Below the pieces are notes generated by a model. That model searched no databases. It saw only the letters and a program-made list of their open reading frames with translations, and was not told where the DNA came from. Shown in pieces: positions 35,471 through 46,601 of a stretch of 64,000 nucleotides of DNA. Source of the stretch: Sarocladium kiliense (Eukaryota; Ascomycota; Sordariomycetes; Hypocreales; Sarocladiaceae). Made by a program: the position numbers and the translations under genes. The stretch's first letter is position 1, and each line of letters starts with the position of its first letter. The stretch spans positions 787,246-851,245 of the forward strand of contig JAUZTG010000036.1 in assembly GCA_030734395.1 (NCBI GenBank), read 5' to 3'.

Positions 35471-37318
35471 GACTGCCACGTGTTGAGGCTTGCGCCGGAT
35501 GCAGGCTAGAAATGCAGGCAATGACCAAAAGGGTGGTGCAGGATCAAAGAAGCATCCATACTTTAGAGGAAGAAGGCTCTCGGGGTTTTATCAGACGGAA
35601 AGGAGTCGCGGAATCGGCTCGTGAGGAAATGATGGAGAGCAACCAACATGGTAGCGTAGCATGGAGCAATATCGACTTGGCTTGGCTTGCCTGGACTGGA
35701 CTGGATTGCCGAGATTGGACCCTGTTCTTCCAACGGGGATTTGAACAGGCAAAAACGAGGGCAACGTGGCGCGGCGAGACTTGTGGTCGACCCAACAGCT
35801 CGCTCATCCAAGAAGCCGCGGTACACTCCAGGTTCAAGTGCAGCTCAGCTGCAGCGTGCCTAACTTCCCACTCGCTGGTCGCGGTCACCTGCATTGCATT
35901 TCGATGGTTCTCGGTAGGTTTGCACTGCAAAGTTGTGCTGAGCAGATGCACTGGGCACTCCCCGCTGCAGCTTGCCACATCCGTTGGACGTCGACTGGGG
36001 TCTCTCACCCACCGGCCGGCTGGATGATGCTGCCATCGAACTCCACTACGGGCCGGGGCTTGTATACTGTAAAAGTAACACTTCAGGTTAAGTTAGAAGA
36101 GTCCCAATGCTAGTGGCGCTGACGGTGGCTGGCAGGGCAGGGCTCGGAGACGGCTTGAGTGGCCTTACAAGGTTGGGCGGCTGGCGGTCGCGGGAGAAGG
36201 TGGGACGATCGATTGCTGTCAGCCCCTCTGCCGTCAGGTACCCGTCTAGCGTGCCCGCGCAGTCCAAGGGGCCCCGCCAACGAAGCTCCAGGGTATCTCG
36301 GGAACCAGGACTCGGTGGCCCGGATTCGCCCCAGGAATGGCTTTCCTTTCCGCCTTTCCTTTGCTTCTAATCATCGACAGGGATTCTAAGTTCAGGACCC
36401 AGCACCCGGAATCTAGACCCGAAAACACATCTGGCGTCTCTTGATCCTTGGTCGATGGGGCGATTTCTCCTGGTCCCATCCTATCAGGCTATGCATGATA
36501 AAACCGCAAAACCCTCACACAGATATCTCCCTAGAAATGCCTTCATGCAACCCCGTCCCTGCACAAGCCCACACGTCTTGATCAAACGCATGAGCAGACG
36601 AAGATTGAGCCCCCGAAATGCTCTGAACAGTGTTCAGAACACGACTTGGCAGCTGTGCCGCACCAGAAAAATGAATCAAGGCTTTCAGAAGCCCAGACAG
36701 GCAAGCAAGGTGTGTGGTGAGTGGTTGCATCACCCTCCAGGAATCCTTGGCGTGCAGCACCCTCGTCGAGGCTCCGGTCATTTTGAACATGGATGGCACT
36801 CTTGCAGTCACTACTTTCTAACAACAAGGACGATCACACACGCAACCCAAAGCATCCAAGTGATATGAAGCGCCTCCGAGTCAGACATCATCCATCCTCG
36901 GCTGAATTCGGCATCACTTGGGGTGCCTAGCTACGCCTAATACAGATACTTATGCACAGTGTGCCTGTTGCTTGAATGCACAACGAGGCATGACCCCGAG
37001 CTGGTTAGTGGGATGTGTAGATTCTGAGCAAGCAAAGGCGGAGGGGGAAAATGGACTTGATACGGCTTCCTAGTGCACTAGATAGTCTTAGATATATTTC
37101 TACACAAAGAAAACCAAGGGCCGTCTGGGCTGAATTCTTTCGGTAAGTTTGCTAGTACACCCTAGAAACAGGACCGGCGTAGTAGCACAGTGCGCTTCAT
37201 AGAGATGCTAGTCAAGGACGATTCCCGACAACACAGCGGCAAGCAGTATCTTCTCTTCAACTCAATCCCTCTCCAACTCAGCTTTGAATGCTTTCCACAG
37301 CCCTCCAAAGCATCCAAG
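35471..37318. other. Gene-poor interval
   Basis: About 1.8 kb with no supported gene. It contains the oxidase promoter, a short direct-repeat patch of TGGACTGGACTGGA near 35690, and the repeat copy at 36141-36222 described separately. Confidence 0.45.
36141..36222. repeat. Dispersed repeat, copy A
   Basis: About 82 bp that align with 63850-63939 at the right end of the window, including an exact 20-base block around GGTGGGACGATCGATTG. Differences include C/T changes such as GCTGTCAG versus TTGTCAG. Probably a piece of a low-copy repeat or old mobile element. Confidence 0.6.
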
Positions 37319-37606
37319 ATGAAGTTCCAATTCGCTTTCGTCGCTACCCTTGTGGCTGATGTCGCCGCTGCCCCGTGACTTTCCATCCCTTGTCCCCACG
37401 ACTCGCCGATGGCTAGAGAGACTGACGGTTCTCCAACTACGGCCAACACCCAAGACCAGGTCAAGCGCCAGGACATCTGTGGCAAACGGTTTCCCACCTT
37501 TCCACCACACCTCCCGCCGAACGGAGCCTTCACCTGCTACGCAGAGTGCTCTGGCGAATGCAGACCGTATGGCATCCCCCAGAGCGGATACTTCTGCGAC
37601 TGTTAG
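37319..37606 (+). CDS. Small secreted cysteine-rich protein (effector-like)
   Basis: Proposed exons 37319..37374 and 37417..37606 give 81 residues. Exon 1 codes a signal peptide (MKFQFAFVATLVADVAAAP). After a short pro-segment a KR site (KEX2-like) releases a mature peptide of about 45 residues with six cysteines (ICGKRF, TCYAECSGECR, FCDC). Size, signal and cysteine density fit fungal effectors or antimicrobial peptides. The 42-nt intron has a weak GTGACT donor and no CTAAC branch, so the join is uncertain, although it links a signal peptide to a cysteine-rich domain in phase. No known family recognised. Confidence 0.55.
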
Positions 37607-37806
37607 GTTAGCTGCCATGTCGGAAAGACCAAGCCCCGGCCTCAAAGGTCACGTGGGGTCTCTGGCACAACAGGAGGAGATGGGTTGGAGGAGACTAGAT
37701 ACACTGTGTTGATTCTACGAATCCCTGGGACATTCATTTCACTCTTCTCGCATTGATCATGTGGTGACTATCCCATCAACCTGGACGTTAATTGGTACAT
37801 GGCTTC

Positions 37807-38595
37807 TCACCTCCTCCTTCCGCTACTCCTCCCAGCACTTCTCGATGTCTTTGAACACCTCCCAGCACTTGACTTTCCTGAACTTCTTCCGACATTGGAT
37901 CTGCCGGGCTTTGCTCCTATCGTCGGTCTGGCCTTGCTTGTGTTGTTTGTGCGTCCTCCTCCTGTGCTCACATTCGGTCGTCCATTTCCACATGCTCCGC
38001 CTTTGCCCACATTGACTCGATTACCACCTCCTCCTCCTCCACCTCCACCTCCCCATCGCCGACCTGACGATACCGTAGAGCCTCCTCCACCACCACCAAT
38101 CCTCATTCCTTCTCCTTTACCAAACATCCTCGAAAACTTGCTTCTTCTCACCAGCGGCCCCATTCCCATCCCCGGTCCGACATTTGGACTGCTGGCTCTC
38201 CCACCGTCCATCATCCCTCCCATTCCCCCATGCCCAAACGGCCCTTGTTCCACGTTCGAACCATTACTGTATCTGTTTGTATTGCTACCATGAACATTCG
38301 GTGAGAGGAACTGCCCTCCATCGCCTCCTCCCATCAATGGTCCACCAGTTTCATGTCCGCCCATAAAACCTGGTCCTGCGTGCGGTCCAGGGCTTGGAGG
38401 GCACTGGCCAGGTCCTGGACTGGAAGGAGGACAGTAGCCTGGAGAATGAGGTCTCATATGTGGTGGAGGGTATTGGCTCCCATTTCCATGGTGATAGACA
38501 TTGACCACTGATGGCTGCTGATTATAGCCCTCGTAGCTACGGTATCCGGTGTCGTAGTAGGAGTCGTCGTATCGCTCTCGGCTGCCGAAGCACAT
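37807..38595 (-). CDS. Gly/Pro-rich low-complexity protein of unknown function
   Basis: A 262-residue frame with the N-terminus MCFGSRERYDDSYYD, then a Tyr/Asn segment, Pro- and His-rich stretches, and a C-terminal Gly/Ser/Arg-rich half with two long glycine runs. Fungal genomes hold many short proteins starting with a similar Cys-containing, Tyr-rich N-terminus followed by a disordered tail. The plus strand also has an open frame (37799..38293) because the GGN codons read as Pro/Leu codons in reverse. I prefer the minus strand because its N-terminus is not low-complexity. Could be non-coding. Confidence 0.45.
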   Translation of the reverse strand: MCFGSRERYDDSYYDTGYRSYEGYNQQPSVVNVYHHGNGSQYPPPHMRPHSPGYCPPSSPGPGQCPPSPGPHAGPGFMGGHETGGPLMGGGDGGQFLSPNVHGSNTNRYSNGSNVEQGPFGHGGMGGMMDGGRASSPNVGPGMGMGPLVRRSKFSRMFGKGEGMRIGGGGGGSTVSSGRRWGGGGGGGGGGNRVNVGKGGACGNGRPNVSTGGGRTNNTSKARPTIGAKPGRSNVGRSSGKSSAGRCSKTSRSAGRSSGRRR

Positions 38596-39436
38596 GCTGG
38601 GCGAAAGACACCTGAAAGTTGATTGATGAACGGTTGCAGCCGTCCCAGATTGAGATGAAGGTCAGTCTAGCTGTCAAAAGATGCACGAGTTGTTCCCGGA
38701 GTAAGGAGAGCCTTCGCTTGCTCGCACCAGCTATGTCGTGTGTCGCCTGGGGTAAGGACTGTACGAAGCCGAAGCAATCTCGGAGCAAATAGACGTGAAA
38801 GTGACTGTTGGCAAGATCACGTCTCCGTGATTACCCCGCAACACCTCATCTTCCTTTTATCCAACTATCCCGTCGTCTCTCAATTGCGCCAATCCATCCA
38901 CCCTTTCAACTCCCCGAACGCGCCTCGTCTCCAAAGACGCTGACCCACCACCCTCAGCGCATCTTGGCGAGAATGCCCTCTCAACAGGGCGAGCCGTCTA
39001 AAAGAAGTGGGTGGCCCATTTCAGCTATGTGTTGTGAGCAGCATTGGCAGTGACGCCGTCGGTCTTGGTAGGAGTGTTGGTCCAGCACGCACCGGAGAAG
39101 CCCGTCATGTGACCAAGAATACAAGATTCAACTCTACAGAACGGCTCTCCAAGGCGCTGCGTCTTTAGGCAGACACACTTCAGAACGAGTTAACAACATC
39201 ACTTTCCAGACACGTCCCGAATTTTCCGCAGCCGGCCACTCTTTCCCATGGAGGTTCTTTTTTAAGAAGCTCATAAATGTTAAATGTTCGACGCGCATAA
39301 AGAATACCCAGTTGATATGAGTACATTCAGCTTATTTAGGTGATACAGCATCCTATGCATTGAGATTAATGTTATAGAAAGCGGCGTTGACCCAATGCAG
39401 AGAGACAAGCCTCCTCGCCTGTCCACCGGCCTGCGC
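38596..39436. other. Intergenic region
   Basis: About 840 bp between two minus-strand genes; short frames only, nothing recognised. Confidence 0.45.
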
Positions 39437-41051
39437 CTAAGGGCCCTTCTGCTCTGGTAGAGACAGCTCGGCCGATGCTTCAGCAGCATCATTATGGTGA
39501 AGCCACTGACAGAATTTACTCTTCTTGCGAATGGAGGCGGAGTAGCGCATGAACACGAACGGTGTCACAGACATGATCAACGTCAAACTCCCCAACAGCG
39601 TCGTAGCCCACGCGATGCCCAGCTTGTCGTAAATACCGTAGCTTGCCAGAGGCAATATGGCGCCTAGAATGCTGCGTGTGGAGGAAGAGGCTGCCATAGC
39701 CGAGGCAGAGTATATACCATATGAATCCACCAAATAGTTCAGAAGCGATGTGAAGATGAGCAGGTCACCAAGGCCAAACAGGAACCCTGATAGAAAGGGT
39801 GCAACCCATGGTACAGAGGTATTCGCTGTCCAGCCCAGCCAGAACATCGAAATGGCCATCATTGGGCCACCAGCACATGATGGAAGGAGGCGTCTGGCTC
39901 CCTCTCTCCTGGCCCAGCCTTTTTCCGTTTTCTGTGCCCAATCGAAAAACCGATCAAGGACATTAAAGACGGGTAAGGAAAAGCACGCACCAGCTGCGAT
40001 AGGCAAGAACATCAGACCACTAACACCGGTCGACATGCCGTATACACCCTGGAAAATAAGCGGATACACTTGGAAGTACATGTAGAATATCGCATATACG
40101 ATAGCAAGGTAAAAACAGGTGATGGCGGCAATGGGCTCAGTCGTCAAGAGTCGCAATGGGCGAATCATCACCACCGTGACGATTCCTCGCCAGCTCCTGT
40201 TGTGTTGATGAATCGGTTCCTCAAAGTGGTTACTATCGGTACTGTGGTATTTTCTGTCGTTCTCGTCGGCATTGTTGGTCGGGCCGGCAGAGTTTTGAGG
40301 ACGACTCGGCATCCTTTTATGATGACGCGACAGAAGCGTCGGGCGATAGGTCTCGGGCAAGAAGAGAAGAGGTATCCATGTAGCCCCAGCAAGTATGAGG
40401 GCTGCCCAGAAGACCCAGCGCCAGGAGATATTAATCAAGAACCCAGAGATCGTAGGTGCCAGTAGGGGCGCAACGATCACCGTTACCATGTAGCTGGAAA
40501 GAGCCCGCCCTCGAGGCACTGGATCTCTGTACATATCAGCGATGATCCCTGGTACAACTGCTAGTGACACGCTGGCGGAAATACCAGCAAGCAGACGGAA
40601 CGTGAGCAGGCTGGTCCAATCTGGCGCGAGGCAGCAGCCTAAGTTGAATCCTGAGTACGCTGCGAAGGCAACAAGAGATAGTCGTTGTCGTCCCCATAGC
40701 TCCGACATTGGAGCGAACACAAGAGGACCGACAACATAACCGAGGAGGAAGAGCGATATTGGCAACACAAGCTGGGCATCTTTCGATCCTAGGTCTGGTT
40801 TGAAGTCTGCGGCAATGGACGGAATCGCATTCGCTGGCAGGGATGACCCCAATGAGCTATTGAAAACGGTAAGGTTGCTCGTCACGAGGACGTAGAGCTT
40901 TCGTTTCTGTTCGAGATATACGTTAGCAAGCGTAGTGGGATTCATGATCCTTTGAAGCTTCAACACGCACCGCAGGCCAGCTGCTTGCATTTACCAAGTA
41001 ATCAGGTGGAGAAGGCGAGCTCTCCGAAGCGTTATGGCGGGGTGTTAACAT
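39437..41051 (-). CDS. MFS transporter, DHA1-type drug:H+ antiporter family
   Basis: Preferred model: exon 1 41051..40995, an 87-nt intron (GTAAAT donor, GCTAACG branch, CAG acceptor) and exon 2 40906..39437, for 508 residues. Alternatively translation starts at 40990 with no intron. Twelve hydrophobic segments flank a polar central loop (about residues 215-260, rich in Asn/His). PMSELWGRQRL is the loop 2-3 signature of the DHA1 subfamily and PETYRPTLL follows TM6. Members export drugs, toxins or polyamines, and some take up aromatic acids. It is transcribed divergently from the QutA-like regulator, which suggests co-regulation and a role in handling the inducer or product of that pathway. 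Location should be the plasma membrane. Confidence 0.9.
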
Positions 41052-41078
41052 GGGGTCAACCTGTATAGAGGTAAGGAT

Positions 41079-41110
41079 AGTGGTCTCGGTATAATGTCGA
41101 GAGGAGCTGG
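41079..41110. repeat. Imperfect 32-bp direct repeat, proximal copy
   Basis: Matches 41231-41262 at about 25 of 32 positions; shared cores are GTGGTCTC and GAGGAGCT. It lies just upstream of the MFS start in the divergent promoter and may be a paired regulatory element or a local duplication. Confidence 0.45.
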
Positions 41111-41293
41111 TAAAAAAGAAAATGACGAGTCTTCGTTCAGAGAGACGCGTTAGCACAGCGCGTTGACCAAGTAAGAGCCTGAAGACGGTGTTTAACCTTT
41201 TAACCTTAGCTAATAGTGGTGTAGAACGAATGTGGTCTCCGTGTATTGTTAAGAGGAGCTAGTGACTTAACTAGAGACGAGAAGGAGAAGCAG

Positions 41294-41389
41294 TCCGAAC
41301 CGAAGTGCTGAGGTCGGATAATCGGATTCTTTTCGGAGAATGTACACCGAAGTCAGAACAGTCTTCGGAATAGACACATTATCTTCCGG
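41294..41389. promoter_or_regulatory. Cluster of CGGA/TCCG half-sites in a divergent promoter
   Basis: CGGA occurs at 41315, 41323, 41334 and 41366, and TCCG at 41294 and 41385: six in under 100 bp. Zn2Cys6 regulators usually bind CGG-type triplets, so this is a candidate control region for the MFS gene on one side and the Zn2Cys6 gene on the other. Confidence 0.45.
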
Positions 41390-41481
41390 TATAGGTAATC
41401 TGCTCCCAAGTGACCTTTAAGATGTGGCTAAGCGATAATGGCCGCGTAATTGTAAATCATTGTTATTACAGGTTGTCGACT

Positions 41482-43353
41482 ATGAAGATTGTAAGTGTTC
41501 GTTCTGCAGCAGCCGAGGGCCGGGATCTTGTCACCTACTACAACAACCCCTGTGCCGGACACCAAGGGATGTCAAGACCGAAGCGACAACACATTACTTC
41601 CGAACCAGCCTTGAGTAAAGTGAAGAGACAGCGTGTCTCCACAGCCTGCGATACCTGCAGAGTGGCGAGAGACAAATGTGATGGTGAGAAGCCAACGTGC
41701 GGCCCCTGTCACGGTCGGGGCCACTTGTGTTCATACGCAAGCAGAACGCAAAAGAGAGGCATGCAAAGCGGCTATGTCCAAGCCTTAGAGTTATCCCTAG
41801 CTTGGATATTCGAAAATATCACTGGGAGCGAGAAGGCGATTCATGGACTCATCGTATCGAAGGGAGGAAGTGCTCTGAGCAGGAAGAACACTGCTCTGCA
41901 TCAAAAATGGACGACGAGCGCCGCGAACAAAGAACTCAAGCGCCTCCTGACTAATGGCCCCGAAGCTCGCAATTCTTCTACTCAAGACGCGGATGCCTCA
42001 AGTCTTGAGCTTTCCGGTTCTGAATCCTTCCCGTACCTGAGCGCTTCCTTATCTGAATACCATCTCTCCTCACACGAATTGTCTGTACAGTTTTCTAAGG
42101 CACCAACACAACAGCATCATCAAGGAGCCGGGTTCTTTGAGAGACCTCGCTTGCCGCAAAACTGGCAACATCTCATGTTCATACACGAATCCCAAACGCA
42201 CGCATGGTTGCCTATCACGGACCCCGGGGACTTACTACAAGCCGCAAGAGCATACGATGCCTCAACTGCTGCAATCGAACCGGAGAATGCACCGCAGTAT
42301 GCACTGCTTTGGTCTGTACTCGCGCTGGCTGCCTTCCACGATGCGAGTCTCAAGTCTTCCTCAGTTCCACGCCAGATCTTTACCAGGGCACGAAGCATGA
42401 TGCCCTCAGAAACCGGCCCTTTCTCCCAATCACACATTCCCGCCCTTTTGTTTCATTGCTTGGTCTTGATTGGACTCAAGCGGCCGTTCGCTGCTTGCCT
42501 CGTCGCCAACACAGCTTGTCGGATTGCTCTGAAGTTACACGCTACCGGCACTTTAGATCATGGAAGCAGTGAGCCCATCATCCGACTGTGTTCCATGGAA
42601 TCGCGCCTCCTAGCTGCTTGCTGCATGATGGACACATGGACATCCCTTACGTTAGGACAGCCAACGTCTTTAGGACCAGACCTCCACGACAGGCTCGCCA
42701 AATCCGTAGGCTTGAACTCATCTTGGGCAACGGTCGATAGTCTGACATCGGATTCCACTCATTGCGACTACACCTCATCTGATGCGCTTGCGACCTTTTA
42801 CCAGCTTTACAAGTTTGTGGTACTATTGAACGAAAGTTTCCGATCAACACCAGCATCGGCGCCATCCTCGCAATCTTACTCCTCAATCACTTATGACGAC
42901 CTGCTAAAGTCTTTGAGCAAGCAATTCAGCTATTGCGACTGTTTAACCCGAGATGTCTCAACACCCGCGAAACCATCGGCTTTCCTTCTCCAGATTGCAT
43001 TCCTGACGACCACGGTCTTTTTAACGCCAAGACCGCGACCGCGACTCTTCACAACCATTTTGAGGGTGACGGAAAATTGCTTAGCTACGCTTGGTGCCGT
43101 GGGAACACCTCCACTCGTCTCAGGGCTCCTATGGATCGTGTATATAAAGTTTCGTTCTGATTATGCTGCTACACCCGAGAGGGCTATGTGGGACTGTATG
43201 CTAGGAAGGCTCACGAAGACGTGGAACTCTGGGCTTGATGTTGTTGACCAGTGTGTCGAGACTCCCAGCGATGACATCAGCTCACTTAGTTCAGACATGT
43301 CGGAGCGGACTCAGCAGGCTTCTACTCGGACCTTTGGCAGACTCTATCTCTAG
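41482..43353 (+). CDS. Zn2Cys6 transcription activator related to QutA/QA-1F
   Basis: The open frame runs without introns to 43353. In-frame ATGs at 41422, 41482 and 41569 are possible starts; I list 41482 (624 residues to the stop). The zinc cluster is CDTCRVARDKC, DGEKPTCGPC and HLC (CX2CX6CX6CX2CX6C). It is followed at once by SGYVQALELSLAWIFENITGSEKAIH, here split as GYVQALELSLAWIF and GSEKAIHGL, the hallmark linker of the quinate activators QutA and QA-1F. The middle region resembles Fungal_trans (a leucine-rich regulatory fold). QutA-type proteins turn on quinate and related aromatic-acid catabolism. The divergent MFS gene and nearby esterase, monooxygenase and lyase genes fit a pathway regulator. 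The inducer is unknown. Confidence 0.88.
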   Translation: MKIVSVRSAAAEGRDLVTYYNNPCAGHQGMSRPKRQHITSEPALSKVKRQRVSTACDTCRVARDKCDGEKPTCGPCHGRGHLCSYASRTQKRGMQSGYVQALELSLAWIFENITGSEKAIHGLIVSKGGSALSRKNTALHQKWTTSAANKELKRLLTNGPEARNSSTQDADASSLELSGSESFPYLSASLSEYHLSSHELSVQFSKAPTQQHHQGAGFFERPRLPQNWQHLMFIHESQTHAWLPITDPGDLLQAARAYDASTAAIEPENAPQYALLWSVLALAAFHDASLKSSSVPRQIFTRARSMMPSETGPFSQSHIPALLFHCLVLIGLKRPFAACLVANTACRIALKLHATGTLDHGSSEPIIRLCSMESRLLAACCMMDTWTSLTLGQPTSLGPDLHDRLAKSVGLNSSWATVDSLTSDSTHCDYTSSDALATFYQLYKFVVLLNESFRSTPASAPSSQSYSSITYDDLLKSLSKQFSYCDCLTRDVSTPAKPSAFLLQIAFLTTTVFLTPRPRPRLFTTILRVTENCLATLGAVGTPPLVSGLLWIVYIKFRSDYAATPERAMWDCMLGRLTKTWNSGLDVVDQCVETPSDDISSLSSDMSERTQQASTRTFGRLYL

Positions 43354-43969
43354 ATCTTCCCTATCCAAGTACAGATTTTTTCTGAGCCTACTACTAGACA
43401 ACGCCACATAGACTGGCAGATCAAGGTACCTATTTAGAAATCTTGCATGTAACGGATCGTATCGTCAGGTCAGCGTAACCTCAGCTGACGTCTCACAACC
43501 CCGCGAACGCTGAGTACAGACGCCATTTGACCAAGGTAAACTGTGTCTTCTCTTTCGTATCTGTGAGAGGCAAGCGACTAAGCCTCTTATGACTTAAAGA
43601 AGGAGACGGCAGGGGAGGGGAAGGCTAGGTTGGCATGTTATCCGCTGTGGGTTGTCGTTTGCTCGGCGAAGGCTTAGCATGTTCGGAATTCCAAGCAGTG
43701 GTAATAGGGCACCAGTTAAACTGGCCCCGACGCTTGTCAAGCTACCCCATGGGTAACTAGATCCACAGCCCCGCCTCCGGAGTGTGGACTGAGGATTGCT
43801 ATCATCATTTACGCTTGAAGGGGCCAGCGTAGTAGACTAGAAGTGTGAGCATAGATATATATATATATATGAGCTACCCACGCGGACAAAGTGGGAGTAA
43901 CTCCGTCAACACCCCTAGATCTCAACTCTTTAGACATCTTACTAAAGCTTCGTCCGTCTCATCAACAAC
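43354..43969. other. Intergenic region with carboxylesterase promoter
   Basis: About 600 bp, with no gene. An alternating TA tract at about 43855-43871 lies roughly 100 bp before the esterase start and may serve as a TATA-like element. Confidence 0.45.
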
Positions 43970-45909
43970 ATGCACCTTCTCGCTGGTCTTGTCTTTGTGT
44001 TGGCACAACAAGTCGCCGGAAGTACTGCCAATGATACGTGTCACGATCCGCTGCCTGTGGTCGACCTTGGTTATGTATGATTCGTGTAGATTTTATAAAC
44101 TTCTACTACCACCTCCCTATAATATCCTATTCCTAAGCTCATCTAACAAGTGGAAGGTCATGCAACAAGCATTGGCCTTTGATGCCAGGACAGATGCCTA
44201 CACCTTCCAAAACATCCGCTACGGGAAAGCCCCATTTGGCGATCTCCGATTTCGGGCACCTCAAGTGCCTGATGCCAATCGCTCAGCCATCCAGACGGGA
44301 GCCGAAGGCCGAACCTGCCCTCAGGGCCTCCCCGCCTGGCAGGCTCTAGGAGGAGCAGTTTCGGGCAAATGGACCGACCCAGGTAGGAACTTTTCGATGG
44401 ACGCCTGGGTTGACGACTTCAAGACCACTGAGGTCAAGCCTCGGGATGTCAACTCTGGGCCAGGAGGAACCACGGAAGACTGTCTGTTCCTTGACGTGGT
44501 TGTGCCCAAGAAGATCCTACAATCGGCATATAAGAAGGCTGCTCCTATCATTGTTTGGGTACGTTAAAAGAGTTGCGTCTTTGGTCTTCCGCTCACTTCT
44601 GATGGTTGTTCAACTGTAAAGCTGGGTGCAAAATGCTGACATTTATCCTTTTGGCCCAACAAAGCTTCATGGAGGAGGCCAGGTTCTTGGATCGAAGACT
44701 CGCTTCCCCAACCCTCAGTACAACCCTTCTGGCCTGGTGAGCCGGTCCGGACTGAACAATGACGACATCATCTACGTGGGAGTCAACTACCGCCTGGGTG
44801 CCTTTGGTTGGTTATCTGCGCAAGATATTGGTGATGACGGCGACGCCAATGTTGGGCTCCTCGATCAACGTCTGGCACTACAATGGATCCAGAAGTACAT
44901 TCATAACTTTGGTGGCGACAAAGACAAGGTGACCGTGATGGGTGAGTCCGCAGGTGCAGGCTCAGTTCTACTGCACATGTTGGCGTACGGGAACAACACG
45001 CGACCACCATTCACCCGCGGGATCTTACAGAGTCCCTTTGTTCAAGCCACCGCCACTCCTCTAAACGACACATTCCAGAATTTCCTGTCTCTGCTGAACG
45101 TCAGTTCCCTTGAACAGGCACGCAAGCTCGAGGAGAAGGATCTTATTGCTGCTAACATGGCGCTTATTGCTAACGCGCCTACGAATTCCTACATGTTTGG
45201 GCCAACCGTCGATGGGTCCTTCTTTCCGGAAGTTCCGTTGAAGATGTTGCGCCAGGGCAACTTTGACAAGTCTGTTGACATTTTATCAACGCACACTTCA
45301 CGGGAGGGGGCATACTTCTTCGATCCTGATGTTGAGAACGAGGATCAATTTCGAGTATGGCTGAGTCACTCTGTTGCAGGGCTTTCTCAGGATGCCATCA
45401 CCTACCTTGCGAGCGAGCTGTACCCTCCAACGTATGACGGCTCTCACGGATACTACAGTATCGAAGAGCGACAAATGTCTCTCTGGGAAGAAGCCTACTT
45501 TGACTGCTTGTATGTTGAAGTTGGGGATGTGATGGGGGGGAGATCGTATGCTGGTATGTTTCCTCGTTGTGTGCCCATCCTACTTTATGAGACGTCCAAT
45601 GGCTAATCTCATTTAAATTCTCTTGGTACAGGAGAGTTCGCAGTTTCTCCTGGTTTCCACACGCAAGACCTAGCGTACATTTTCGATTTCCCAGATGCGG
45701 ATGTACCATTCCCTAGGTCCAAAGAAGAGGTGCAGGAAGCAATCATCAGCTTCGCTCAGACTGGTGTGCCTAAGGTGGCGGATGGATCTCTGTACCCGAG
45801 ATGGGGGTCCAAGCATCTTCTAGTGAATATCACTGAGACAGGGGCTTATGTGACCTCTGAGAATGTGAACAGAACTCGGTGCAACTGGTGGGCTGAAACG
45901 ATCTTCTAA
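43970..45909 (+). CDS. Type-B carboxylesterase/lipase, secreted
   Basis: Four exons, 43970..44074, 44157..44558, 44665..45553 and 45632..45909, give 557 residues with every join in phase. A signal peptide (MHLLAGLVFVLAQQVAGS) starts the protein. NIRYGKAPFGDLRFRAP and the spliced VWLHGGGQV (oxyanion hole) are family signatures. The catalytic serine is in GESAGAGS (Ser264) and the histidine in PGFHTQDLAY (His475); the acidic residue is probably the Glu in SREGAYFF. EDCLFLDV is the type-B signature 2. The enzyme should hydrolyse ester or amide bonds of aromatic or lipid-like compounds outside the cell. It sits between a regulator and further catabolic genes, so it may release an aromatic acid from an ester. 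Confidence 0.94.
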
Positions 45910-46601
45910 GAGCACCGTACGAAGGCTTCATGGAGGACATACGCAAGACGCCTCAAGAATAGCGTAGCATCGTTTCAGAGCAGGCTTCTTGTGGAAGTTA
46001 GCATCCCTATTATCATAAGCCATTTATCCTAACCGTTTTGCATTGTGATCTGGTCTCTCACAGCCAAGTGTCTCACCTTTCAGGAATGCAGAAACCCGAT
46101 TCCGAAGATTCTGAGCCACCATGCATTCGAAATCTATTCAAATTCACAAGTGGCGGTGATCATTCTCGCTTCGCTCCGTAGAATAAAGTTAAGCGATCCT
46201 GTACTCAGGGTGGACAAGTCAAAATTAGCCTATCATATTGGCTGCTGACCTACGGATTCGCAAGGAGAACTGGGGGTGGGCGAAAAAGGTCTCAGTTCGG
46301 CGAAAGCGTTCGGAATTGTTGAGATCTCTCCATACCCCACCTCCTACTCCCTGTCCACATCCATGTTCTCCATGAGACGGAAGGTCGGAAAGATGGACTA
46401 AGCCGCTAGTGATTAGAAAGATGAGGTGTAATCCAGACAGGATCGTCTAACACAGTTTTCCTATAACAGATATGCTTCCCCTCGGCGACACAGCTCGTGA
46501 CTGGACCCGGGAATCCAAGCTCCCACCTACCTGAGCAGACCGTGCTTTAAGCTCGCTCGATATTTGTACAGTGCGCTACGTTTCTGTGTTCAGCCGCAAA
46601 A
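45910..46601. other. Intergenic region
   Basis: About 690 bp between two plus-strand genes; no gene visible. Confidence 0.45.

Noticed and set aside
37799..38293. Pro/Leu-rich frame on the plus strand opposite the Gly-rich gene
   Set aside because: It is the reverse reading of glycine and arginine codons, and its low-complexity proline runs have no independent support.
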